A DNA stretch of 64,000 nucleotides from Whalleya microplaca (taxonomy: Eukaryota; Ascomycota; Sordariomycetes; Xylariales; Xylariaceae), in NCBI GenBank assembly GCA_022497155.1, contig MU385712.1, forward strand, positions 371,765 through 435,764, given 5' to 3'. Below are positions 11,695 through 22,700 of this stretch, one piece after another; the stretch's first letter is position 1; each line of letters opens with the position of its first letter. Position numbers and translations under genes: made by a program. Under the pieces are notes generated by a model. It saw nothing but the letters and a program-made list of their open reading frames with translations, was not told the DNA's origin and did no database searches.

Positions 11695-14630
11695 ATGTTA
11701 TCTACGATACGTCGTCTAGGAATATATACACAGCTGCTTTGTAATGAACATACTATATTTTCTTACTTTGAACGTGTATCGACACACATTAGGACAAGCA
11801 TCGAATCGGGAACCTGGAAACTTAACTTAACTCAGTAGGGCTTTATCTGTCTAAATCACAACTTTAAATGACTTATGGAAACGACCTTGGTTGCTTTCTA
11901 TAATATCGTTTAAGCTACTAACCCGCATCGAGCCTATGTCTTACATGTTTCTCATCAAATCTATTCACACCGCCACTAGCATCGTTAACAATGATGATCC
12001 TTCAGCTACTTATTATTCCAATTCTGGATTAGTTCTTGAATTAGACCTTCTCACTTCCTCATTCATGACATCGTCGTCGTCCCGGCGTTATTGGCTATGT
12101 ATGGTGCTTAGACTAAAGCTTGCAGTTTAATTAACCAAAGGCTTGCTTCATATACCTACCTTAAAGGTGATTCTAAGCAACAGAGAACTCGGAGCAATTA
12201 TTGCTGTGAGCTCCATTTGATTAAGGAACTGTAACCAATACCCCTATCGTGACAACTGCGTTGATAAGTTTTAATATGTAATCTTTTTTGAGCCTAGTAA
12301 AATAGTACCACCCCTTAGTTTAGCATATAATACATTAAGTTGAAAGCCTGACATTGGGTTAAAGTAACCAGAATTCATTGTAGCTTATCGGTTACCCTGG
12401 TATGTGAATAGTATATTAGTGACAAGCTTTTAAAGCATGGATAGTGAGAGACTTCTCTGAATGTAGAGTACACACCTAATGTCCTTTGATACTCCTTAGC
12501 CTATCGATCTCCCTACACCTACTGACTGTAATACTTAGTTTATATCAAGGTTATTACAAGATCAACTAGAGGCAAAGTACACTGATATCTCTCCACCTGT
12601 CCCTAACGTTGTGATATCAATGCCACCGTTTGATCACCGTGTTTCCTGCATGTATAGCCTTCATTAATAGGCACAATATTTTTTTTACATCACTACTGGC
12701 ATACCATCTGGACACAATAATCATGTTCTATATAGCTAGGTATTTGAAAAACATTAGACCTTTCAGGAGTGCACTACGATAAGGGACGTTTAACGAAGAG
12801 ACCTATAAGCAGGAGCATAACCATTGAAATGCGGTAGCATTTGTATTTTTGTAGGTCTTATGCATGTATGTAGCATTTCCATTATCGCTGGTATACTTCC
12901 TCGGATACTCCCGTTCTGTTTCGAACTCGCTGCAGATGTCTCCTGTATGACGCGAGTTAGCTTATCTTGGCAACAATATGTGTCAAATGAGTGACGAATC
13001 ATGTCCACTTTTATATGGTCATCACGGAATCAAGCTCGGTAGAAGGGAGACGTATCTTGTTCTATACTAGATAGAAGTGTAGCTCAAATCACAGCAGAAG
13101 TACCAAACTTGCCAGCCAGCTTACATACCGAATGCTCCGAACATAAAGCTTAGTTATCTAACCTCTGACAAATAAGTCAGCCAGCAATCAGTAATCACAA
13201 TCGCTTTGGTACATCACTATGAGTGCCAGGTGTTGAGCGGGAAGCTCCTGGCTGGTGAGGTATTCACCCTTCGATTTTGGTGGTCTCGCTATCGAGGCAT
13301 AAATCTCCATGGTCTATTCACACGTTTATACCAAGCGAGCACGCGTTGGAATTTACGGAGTATAGAATATAATCTTATATTACCTACAAAAAGCAGCAAT
13401 GTCATATAATCATTTGTTGGAGTTGTAGACTTGGAAAGGAGGACTACGTACTCGGATTCAAGACTTACACGCAGCTGTGGAGACTTGATGGCGACTGTTA
13501 TCAGTCCGCTTCAGCTATGTACCAACACCAAGGTCCCTTCGGCTGCATTAGCTGATTACACTACAACATCTTTTGACAAGTTTGAAACTTTTACTATGCT
13601 CCTTTGTTTGAAACATCAAACGTCAGCCAATAGGAAATATCTTCTGACCATCATGCGATTCGCATATAAATTCACTGTGAAGGCGATTGGTAACGTTACC
13701 GGTGTTCCGAAGAACCCCGCGGACCCAAACAGTCGGAAGCCCTTGTTATAAAACGTTGCCATCTCTACCCGAGTGGCATTTTCGGCGATCGATTTACCAT
13801 ATGGGTCAACTACGGCGATTTCTGTTCGGATTGAGAGCCTCTTGACGGAGAAGCCACGTCTCGCGAGCCTCTCGCCTGGAAAAATGTGTTTCTTGCTTAT
13901 GATCGTTGCAAGGTTCACGTATTAGTGTGTATGCGATCTCGGCAGCGAGCAGGGGGCGCGGTCGGGGTTAAAAACGTTGTGGCGAAAGGCACGTGGTCCG
14001 GGGGACTTTTGACAAGTGTCAAGAGATCTGACGAGAACTGAAGACTGTCCCGCCTGGGTAGCCCGCAAGTCTCTCCTCCATATGGACCGCTTCCGGCTTT
14101 TCAGCGTGATCTGTGGTTCCTTCACACAGCAGATGGGCCGGCTGAGATTTAACGGAAAATTTCCGTGCTGAATTTCCGACCAATGGTGAGTGATGGACAC
14201 TGGAGGTGGGTTTGAGGCAGCAGAGAATCATAATCTATTTGCCTGTCGCAATCCCACTGTCAGCTCTGGGCCCCCCACGATCTTACCCACGCCTTGCTTC
14301 GAGTGAAGACGGACCGTCAGAAACGACTGTTTTCTGATGGCCTGGGCCAGGCTCACGGAGAACTGGGCCGGCACATCAATCTAAAAGTGCACCGCAACTA
14401 TGATTGTTCGGGCCGGCCTGCCGCAGGGGGCCACATCCCTGTCTCCCCCCTTCATCACCAGGGGTCCCCTTCATGTCTTCAACTTGGTGCTTTGCCTTAT
14501 TTAGTCCCTGCGACCCCGCGGGGTCCCAGGTGAGCGAAGAGAGGAACGGAATCTGAATGGCCGAGCTACTATGTAGAAAGCACTGAAGAGATCACAAGAC
14601 ACGGGGTACATAGCAGGGAAAAAGGCTGAG
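11695..14630. other. Gene-poor region, AT-rich then GC-rich
   Basis: About 11.7-13.4 kb is AT-rich and contains only short frames. A minus-strand frame at 13616-13918 (100 residues, GTG-initiated, with a hydrophobic segment) and an overlapping plus-strand frame at 13431-13751 were inspected; neither has recognisable homology or clean splice options, so no gene is called. From about 14.2 kb the composition becomes GC-rich; this part is probably the promoter and leader of the gene starting at 14631. Confidence 0.5.
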
Positions 14631-16640
14631 ATGTCCAACGTTGATGTGGTACAGCGCACAGCCGCTGCACTCCCCTCATCGTTTGAGAGTGCAATGGCTG
14701 CTGCTGCTGCCGCGACGGCCACTACCGTCAACATGTCGAAGCCCACGACCTCCACGTCGACTGCGACAGCGACAAAGACGACCACTACAACGACCACCAC
14801 TCCTGCGACCACCATCACCACCGACCACACACCAATTATAAACTCGCAAATTGGAGTTATTGGGATCAAGCGTTCGAGGTCGAGGAATGGTGATCATAAA
14901 GACGGTAGGAGTTCCAAAAGTAGACAAAGGCCATTTACAAAAAACATGGAGCCACCCGTCTTGTCATTTTATGGCACCCAGCCCGTACCTCTCCCATCCC
15001 GATTTGGCAGTCTAAAACGTCGCCTCGTCGCCGGTCACGAATCTGCACTCGAGGCATCATGGGGTCGATTATTGGGCATATTGCGCGATGAGATCAAGTA
15101 TATCGAGAAGCATGGGTCCGATTTGATTCCCTCGATTGACTTCAACGATATCGACGACGCAGAGAAGGTTGCACCGTTCGGGGCTAGTTTGAAGCGTCAC
15201 GGAATTGGGGTTGTTAAAGGTGTGGTCCCGTCCGTCGACGCGAACTCCTGGGTCGAGGAGACGAAGAAGTACCTCGAGACGAAACACGAATACAAGCCGC
15301 CTCCAGCGCAAGATCCAACATGCTTCGACTTCTTCTGGACGCCTGCGCAGGTGCGCTCGCGTGCGCATCCGAAGGTTCTGCAAGCGCAGAGGTTTGCTAT
15401 GTCTTTGTGGAATACGAATAATGACGACCGACTTGCTACGAGGTTCCCGATCACATATGCAGATCGGATCCGAATAGAGTCGGTATTGAATGGGAATCTG
15501 ACCGTGAATGGGGCGGTAGCTCCTACATCGCACGAAGATAGCTTGATTGCTGCCGCAGCTGCAACATCTACTGCACACATCGCGCAGGTGGATAACGGCA
15601 GTTTGGAGCGCTGGGAGCAAGACGGGTACGGGCGTGGCGGTCTTTACGATGCCATTTTCAAGGGCGACTGGGAGTCTTACGACGCATGGGATCCCGCTGG
15701 GCGCATCAACGCAACGTCCGACTTATATAATGGTGCCGGTGCATGTTCAATGATGCGCCTGTTTCAGGGCATACTTGCATTAACAACAGTCGAGCCAGGG
15801 ATGATTCGATTACTACCGTCGCCGAAACTTTCTACGACATATTTTCTTCTGCGCCCCTTCTTCTCGCCTAAAGAAGGTCCTCCAGAGCCAGGCGCCAGCG
15901 CTGAGAGGTGGGATGCATATCTAGATGCATCCAACTGGGCTCTTGACAAGGAGCAGTCCACAATAATACATGGTGCGGTGCCGGGACACGCGCAGCGAGT
16001 CACAGCTGCATGGCATCCGCATCTTCAGCTCGACAAGAGTCTTGTCACGCCGCCTACATTGCAGGCTGGCGACTACATCATCTGGCACCCAGACCAGGCG
16101 TACCAATTCTCTAATACGAATTACCGCAGCAGCAGTAGACCACAGTCCTCATCGGGAGACTCGGGCGCAACCACGTCCATGCTAGTATATACCCCGGCAG
16201 CTCCTTTAACACAAACCAACGCGCTATTCCTCGCCCGACAACGCAAAGCCTTCCTTCGCGGCCACCCGGGCCCAGATTTTGACTCCACGGGCACTGGTCT
16301 AGGAAGCGAGGCGCCGCATACAGGTCGGCTAGGCGAGAGGGAGATCCGCGACGTGGGCGGCGAGGAGGGACTGCAGGCGATGGGTCTGGCGCCGTGGAAC
16401 CTGGGCAAGACAGGGACAGAGGACTCATCGAAGTCGGGCACGCCGTCGGAAGAGAAGAAGGACCTAGACATGGAGAACAGTAGTGAGAAGTCGGCGGCTT
16501 CGTCGAGCATCCACGCCGAGGCGGAGGTCATCCGGATGGCGAATATCATCCTCTTTCCCGACCGCTATGACTTCTATATGCCCACGAGGGCGAGCAGCCC
16601 GGCGCCCACGAAAGATAGGGAGAAGGAGAAAGACAGGTAG
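14631..16640 (+). CDS. DUF1479 family protein (2OG-oxygenase/YbiU-like fold), ligand-poor
   Basis: This intronless gene encodes 669 residues. From about residue 106 on it follows the DUF1479 family, a phytanoyl-CoA/2OG-dioxygenase-like fold: FGSLKRRLV, then NGSLERWEQDGYGRGG, DLYNGAGACSMMRLFQG, TTYFLLRPFF, and QRKAFLRGHPGPDF near the C-terminus. Family members usually show H-V-D before NGSLERW and W-H-x-D-x-x-H at the distal site. Here these read Q319-V-D321 and WHPDQAY (Tyr491), so two of the three expected iron ligands are missing and the protein may be inactive or repurposed. The first 105 residues are low complexity (Ala and Thr runs, a basic stretch); translation may instead start at Met106 (14946). 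A Ser/Glu/Lys-rich insert lies near residues 595-630. Confidence 0.85.
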   Translation: MSNVDVVQRTAAALPSSFESAMAAAAAATATTVNMSKPTTSTSTATATKTTTTTTTTPATTITTDHTPIINSQIGVIGIKRSRSRNGDHKDGRSSKSRQRPFTKNMEPPVLSFYGTQPVPLPSRFGSLKRRLVAGHESALEASWGRLLGILRDEIKYIEKHGSDLIPSIDFNDIDDAEKVAPFGASLKRHGIGVVKGVVPSVDANSWVEETKKYLETKHEYKPPPAQDPTCFDFFWTPAQVRSRAHPKVLQAQRFAMSLWNTNNDDRLATRFPITYADRIRIESVLNGNLTVNGAVAPTSHEDSLIAAAAATSTAHIAQVDNGSLERWEQDGYGRGGLYDAIFKGDWESYDAWDPAGRINATSDLYNGAGACSMMRLFQGILALTTVEPGMIRLLPSPKLSTTYFLLRPFFSPKEGPPEPGASAERWDAYLDASNWALDKEQSTIIHGAVPGHAQRVTAAWHPHLQLDKSLVTPPTLQAGDYIIWHPDQAYQFSNTNYRSSSRPQSSSGDSGATTSMLVYTPAAPLTQTNALFLARQRKAFLRGHPGPDFDSTGTGLGSEAPHTGRLGEREIRDVGGEEGLQAMGLAPWNLGKTGTEDSSKSGTPSEEKKDLDMENSSEKSAASSSIHAEAEVIRMANIILFPDRYDFYMPTRASSPAPTKDREKEKDR

Positions 16641-16981
16641 ACAGATAAATAAAGGGGGGGCTGGACGACTGCGATACAAGCTGTATATAGTTTTTGCTTT
16701 TTCTGCCATACGCAGCTGTCAAATGAACTTGGACAGAAGTCTCCGTCTCACTAGGACGCTTTCTGCAGTTTTACGATACAACAGCATGATGTATCGAATT
16801 CTCTTCCCACTTCTGCAAGATAACATGGTAAGTTGACGAGAGAATCTGTCAGATAGTTTTTACCGCTACTAGGTGTTCAGCTTCTCTTCATTCTTATTTC
16901 TATACTTTTTTTCCGTTGAAGAAATCGAGGCCAATGGCAGCGTCATTAGTAGCTGCTCATCCCTGATGACACTCAAGAAGT
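16641..16981. other. Convergent 3' intergenic region
   Basis: These 341 bases lie between the 3' ends of the DUF1479 gene and the CorA-like gene. They must carry both terminators and polyadenylation signals; no gene is seen. Confidence 0.5.
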
Positions 16982-19062
16982 TTACGGAACCTTCAAAAAT
17001 GTGCTGCTCTTTGGCGGGCTTAGCCGCGACGGGGTCCGCCATGTCGAGACCTTGCTCATGGTACGTTTCCGCATGGTGCTTAGGATATCTCTCTCCATCT
17101 TCTCCACGTCTACGCCTTGCTGCACAAGTCCTTCTATAATCTCATGCTTTCTCCTCTTCCGCCACTTTTCCCACCCGTACCAAAATGCGACCACCACCAC
17201 GGTAACGGGAATGGTGACGGCCCAATACAGCCAGAACGTCGGAGACACTGCTGAGGAGAGATCTGGGGCATCGTGGAAGTCAAAGAATGTTGTGGACATG
17301 ATTGACTGCGAAGGCGTTAGTGCTTCAACTTGTTTCAGTTCAGGGAAACTTACTGCAAGATACGCGCCAGGGAGGAAAATCGCACCTAGGAGCGACAGCA
17401 CCTTCATCGCCGTGGAGTCGTGCTTGCTCGCATAAGCGAGCATCCGCTGTTCACCAGCAATCCGGATGCTCAAAGCGCTCTCTTTGCGAGCTATCAGGTT
17501 ATCAAGCTTTAGAGAGAGAGTTAGCAGACTGAATACTCAGAAATGCCACTACAGGCGAGAACACCTACCGCATTCCTCTGGATATCCAGCCGCTCCACCG
17601 TCGTCTTCACGTAATCTTCCAGCCCCTCCAGCCTCTTCCTATAGAACCACAGTCTGGAGACCACGGAATTGTGGACGGTACAGAGCGGCCCCTCTGCGAG
17701 CCCTTGGGCGGCGAACTCTCGCGCCGCCTCCCCTAGTGCGTCAACAATGCGCAGAAACGTCGCAGGGGGCTTCCACTTTGCCTGGTTATACACCTCGATA
17801 ATGTCGCGCCCGATCTGGTCCAGGTCTACCTGGCCACCTTGCACATAACCCTCTTCCTCCAAGATTTCCGAGCGAAAGCAGATGGCGTGCTCAAACCGCC
17901 GCAGCGCGTCTCGTATGTCACGCTGCGCCGCCTCCCGCTTGTCTATGCACTCGTGCTGGAACACTATCAGTGGTAGGAGCACTACAGGATTGGCTTTTAG
18001 TATATTATCTTCCTAGACGGTTTGTAAAATCATCAGGGGCCGTTTCGGGAGCCTCTAACTCTTGGGTGCTTACCCCAATACGGAAGTCTTGCCCCTGGAA
18101 TAGGATGAATAAGGCATTAAGTAACTCTGGATGACCTACATGGATAGCGTGCTTCGGAGGCGCAGGCTATGAGATCTTTAATAGCTTTCACAATCGAGCT
18201 GTTCTCGGTGCCTTTAAAGAAGCCCGACGTGATTCCGGTGTCTATTTCATGGCTCAGCATCAGTTCCCATCCTCGGGTTTTCCCTCTCTTGCGCACATCA
18301 CTCTTCCGAAACAAGATTTCTAAGGTATATCAGCTTTAAACAAACAAGCATATGTCATGTATTAGGTGAAAAGGAGGCCTTAAACATACGCAAGTAATCC
18401 CCCCCATCAATCTTAGTGAAAGTGGACCAAAAGAGCGGTCCGACGCAGCTGGATATCTCAACGGCCCGATGAGGCAAATGCATAGCCCTGATCATGGACT
18501 CGTACTCATAGGGTTTAAGGCTTATAACCCCTGACGAAAAGGTGTCGTTGTGATTGGCATTTTTCTGTAGTCTAGAAGTACAAGTGTTAGTTCAATGTTT
18601 CGCAATGTGACACTTACTTGTAGCTCCAACGGCAGACTTACACCAATCTTATACCACCACTGCGATGCACACCATCAGGGAGATACGGAGGCGCGAAGAC
18701 ACCCTTAAGTGTTTAATATTCAGCCATGGTAACCTCTAAGAAAATACCGAGGACACGGAAAATACCTTTCGATGGACAAATGTTTCAAAATCCATTTCGT
18801 CAAGAGGATGTTCCTCAATAGTATCGTATGCAGGATCCTTTATAGGTATGATCGTTAGAAACCCCGCCGTCAAGTGCAGATATGTACACGCGAGACTCAC
18901 TGAGTACGAGAGGATCTCAAGGTAGCGTGTAACTTCGGGAACTACCCTACAGCTTTTGAGGGTCTCCTCGAAAAATAACCTCTCCATCGTCACACAATAC
19001 CTCCCATAAAATGTGCAGCAGAAAGCCTGGCAGTTGAAAAAATCTTGAGTGAGATTCATCAT
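16982..19062 (-). CDS. CorA-like transmembrane domain protein (fungal type)
   Basis: Multi-exon minus-strand gene. Supported exons are 19062-18901, 18837-18766, 18703-18642, 18571-18390, 18319-18140, then 18012-17569, 17506-17354 and 17305-16982. The N-terminal half has segments typical of the large fungal CorA-like family (QKNANHNDTFSSGVISLKPY, MIRAMHLPHRAVE, FRKSDVRKRGKTRGWELMLS). A long helical region ends in two membrane helices: LLGAIFLPGAYLASIMSTTF and WLYWAVTIPVTVVVVAFWYG. The bacterial GMN selectivity motif is absent, as is usual in this fungal group, so Mg2+ transport should not be assumed. The junction between 18140 and 18012 is unresolved: a family-like segment at about 18135-18074 (HPELLNALFILFQ) is out of frame by one base. 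The start at 19062 (two consecutive Met codons) is tentative. Confidence 0.78.
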
Positions 19063-19718
19063 TGTGGGGACTGCATTCACATGTCTAATAAGGCGTAAGC
19101 CTCGCAATATTGATTGAGGCTGCGCCACCCTAGCACCCTACTAGCTATAACGGCGATCACCGCTCACTGTCGCTAAACCATCCAAGGGAAGTGCATACAT
19201 AGCCCGGTTGCATTCGGAATACACGTTTCCACACAACTCTCAGTTTAGCGGGCAAGTCTATCTATTATCACATAAAAGCCTCCTACCGTAATTTGAATAG
19301 GACTTCTTTAATGGTGGATTGGCTTCTAGGTGTTCTAAGCATTGACTGGACGTTTAGTTGCTGAACATACCCAACTATGCCTGAATACAGAGTAGAAGAG
19401 AGAAACAGTCGGCATATTTCCTTACATTATAGATGGGCTGACGGAGACATGCTTCCGATACAGCTAAGCACTCTAAGTCATCAACTAGGCGCCAACACGG
19501 CGTCCAAATGCGATCAGGCCTTTCAAAAGCACAATCCATGCCACGTGTGTTTGCAGATTGTGGTACCTAGAGCCTATCCACGGCTCTCAATTCCATGCCT
19601 TCTCATATACTCATAACATATCTCAAACCGAACAAGCCGATCGACCGGATCGACCACCGCATCATCTCATCTGCGTGGCACAAAAAGGTCTCGACTGGGT
19701 AGGCTGTGACAGAAACAT
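19063..19718. other. Intergenic region between CorA-like and RdRP genes
   Basis: It holds the 5' side of the CorA-like gene and the 3' flank of the RdRP gene. An unseen 5' exon of the CorA-like gene could lie just upstream of 19062, since the frame stays open to about 19128. A 79-residue plus-strand frame at 19377-19616 has no support. Confidence 0.45.
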
Positions 19719-22700
19719 TTAGGCAAAGGGGCCGAAATAAGATGCGGCGAGAGTATCCCTCTGTTTACGAGCAAACTCGAGCTCGCGCAGAGCGCAGTGA
19801 CCTGCGATGACCTTGAAACTCTGGTAATCAACATTGCCGCGGTGGGAGCCGAGCGCATGCATCTTCACGGTGCTAACGTGGAGGCAGGCGATGCTCAGCT
19901 CGAGCGGTGACGCGCCATCGCTGAGGTCGAGCTCGTTCTGGGAGGACCCGTCGCTATCAGAGTCACTGTCCTCGGCCGACTTCGCGCCTCGCTTTCGGAT
20001 GAGACCCTCTGCCCATTTCGAGATCCGGTTGAACTCGTCCTTGAGGCGGAGCGAGTTGTCGCGCTGCCGGCGGGTCTGGACTCCTGTTTTGCTGAAAATG
20101 GAGCCCGTGAAGATTTCTATCTCGGTCAAGCCTGCTGAGGCATGGTCTGAGTAATCAATACTGGCGTTCCAGATTGCATCCTCATATCTACATATGTAGC
20201 GGAGTGGTTAGCAAAAGCAAGTACAGTTAGCAATACAACAAGAACTTACACAGAACGAATACGACCAGCCTCTTTCACAGCTCGTTCCCAATCTATAGGT
20301 CCCAGGTCTTCGCATTCGCGATTGATATGGGAAATGAGGAGATCCCAAACAGACGCTCCGTGGCGGTCGATGGTGCGGCGGATATCCGCCTTCCAAATGT
20401 TCTTCTCATCAATGGCTTGGTATAGCTTGCCGAGGATCTTTTCTGATTTGTAATAGCGATAGCTCGGACCGCCACCGTCATCCTCATCATTATTCGACGG
20501 TGCTACCGCCGGTTCAAAAACAATTTCGGTTCGGTCTACGATATTCGCTGGGGGTGCCGGGGCCAGGCTGTAATACAATTAACGATATTCATAAGCTGGT
20601 ACAAGCAGAATGGGGTCGTGATTTGAAGGAAAATGGTCATCGTTAATGGCCAGGGTTGACTTACAAGTCCGGGCGAAAGTATGTCCGAGTCAGGCCCTTG
20701 AGCCTATTCCGGTCGATTGGAATCCCTGTCTTGCTGTAGTCCACGCCCGTTGAGTGCATTTCAGCAAGGAGCTTGCACTCGCTGTCCACGGTACCAGCAG
20801 CCTTCATATCGGCGAGAATAATGTGCTTGGTGGCAATGACGCCCAGTCTGCAAGGTCAAAGTCAGTGAAGGCGCACATACTCGCACTCATAAGAGCTGCT
20901 GGTGAGATGTATCCCCAATAAGCTTGGGCTGGATGAAAACTGGAAAGCTAAAAAAAAAAAGCTTACTGATCGGTTGCCATGAAGTCGACGAAGAAATCAG
21001 TCATATCGTCTGAAGTGACTTCTCGGCCAATATTCAGGGGTGGTACTCGAGGATAATCAGCCGGCTCGAATTCACGGTGTGATGAACTAACTGCGGCATC
21101 ATCCCAGATGATGTTGTAGATGTCGCCATCAAGGTCTCCACCACTGAGCTGACTGGGGAGGTCTCTTTTGCCTTGCTGGCTAAAGACGATGCAGTTCTTG
21201 AGTTCTCGGAGAGGATGACCCTCAGGAGGAACCCTCGCCATTCGCACCTGAATATCTCCAGGATGGAGTGCGGGCGATCGTGTGATTATGACTAGTCGAT
21301 TGTCTAGGTCTAGGTGATGGCCCCCAGGAAGATGGTCAAATGTGACAAAGACTTCGTCTTCGTCTAGAAAGCGAAACTCATCCATGACGCCGAACAGAGT
21401 AACACCTTGTTCCACGGGGATTCGAGCTTTTTGCTTGAGCAGGCGCACCTCTCGCAAAACAACAGCTTCGACAAGAGAACAAAGAAATGTGTCCTTCCTG
21501 TAGTCGATATTAAGCTTGTGTAAGCGGCGAATAAATTGGTGGAAACGGATCGGCTCGCCAATTTTCTGCTGTTTCAAGAAGATCACCGTATTGTCAGTTT
21601 GAGCCGTAATCAGCTGGAGACGCTTCAATTCCTTGTTCTGCAATTTGAGGAACCAATCATCTGGAACACCCATATCCTCTAGGATCTTGATCATCTGACG
21701 GTTGAGGACGAGTGGAATTGGCTTTGTTGCCATATCGCAAATCTCTAGGTATTTACCGTCGTTGCTTTGGAATTTTATCATGCTAGGCCTCATGCACAGT
21801 TTCAATCCTTGTAGGTTGTCATTGAGACAGAGCATCCCCTTTGCGCCGGCCCATCTGATTTGAAAGCATGTGGGTGCACTTTTTTTCTGTGGCAAACCGT
21901 CATTGATAGCGTTCACCACGTCCCTCGAGATCATGCCCACTCCGTCACTAAAGACTCGAGTGCCATCCTTTGACTCCACGTCTTCGATCATTTGGACTTC
22001 GACGCCCAACTCATGGAGGTCGACCGAGAATGGCGTCTCGGAGAAAGCTTGACCAATCCGTGCGGCGCACTTGGCTGGTGAAAATATGTTATTGAACTTT
22101 CCAAGATCACCAATGACGGAAAAATAGGTTTGGAGGTTTTGGTTCCCGTCTATGAACGGTGCCATGAACCAAACAGCACTATGTACAACCCAGAGTTAGC
22201 AAACACCCTCTGAGATAGTTTAAGGAGTTCTGAGTTTAGTTTCTTTCACCCGAGTGATGTATAGTGTGAAGGTAGCTAGCCTAGAATAGGGAAGCAAGAA
22301 CCCTGGAATACGTACTGGGCTCGGAGAGAAGAGTGTGAGAATCCTAAGAATTTATATACGCGGTCGACAATAGGTATTCCATCCTGGAGGATCTTCTTAA
22401 ACCTCGTGTAGATCGTGTCGAGTGATACTTTAGCGTTGAAGAACAAGTCTTGGCCGTCTTCTTCGCACTGTCACTGGTTAGTCTCCCGTACTGATACTTA
22501 TTGAAGTCTATGATTCTAAAAAATGCATGCTCTGTCGGCCAGGACGAGCCGATCAAGCTGAAGAACAAAATCAGGACATATGACGTACTATAAAAAGAGG
22601 TTAGCTATCAAAGCAGAATGGAACTTCGGAGATATCTTGAGAACCAAAAATTTCAGGGTCGTTGACATAGGTAGAAGACATTCATACGTACCAAATTGGA

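Noticed and set aside
13616..13918. 100-residue minus-strand frame with a hydrophobic segment
   Set aside because: It starts with GTG, has no in-frame ATG start before it, no known motif and no splice partners; kept only as a note in the intergenic entry.
14501..14869. Val/Ala-rich minus-strand frame
   Set aside because: It is the reverse translation of the Thr/Ala repeats in the DUF1479 gene.
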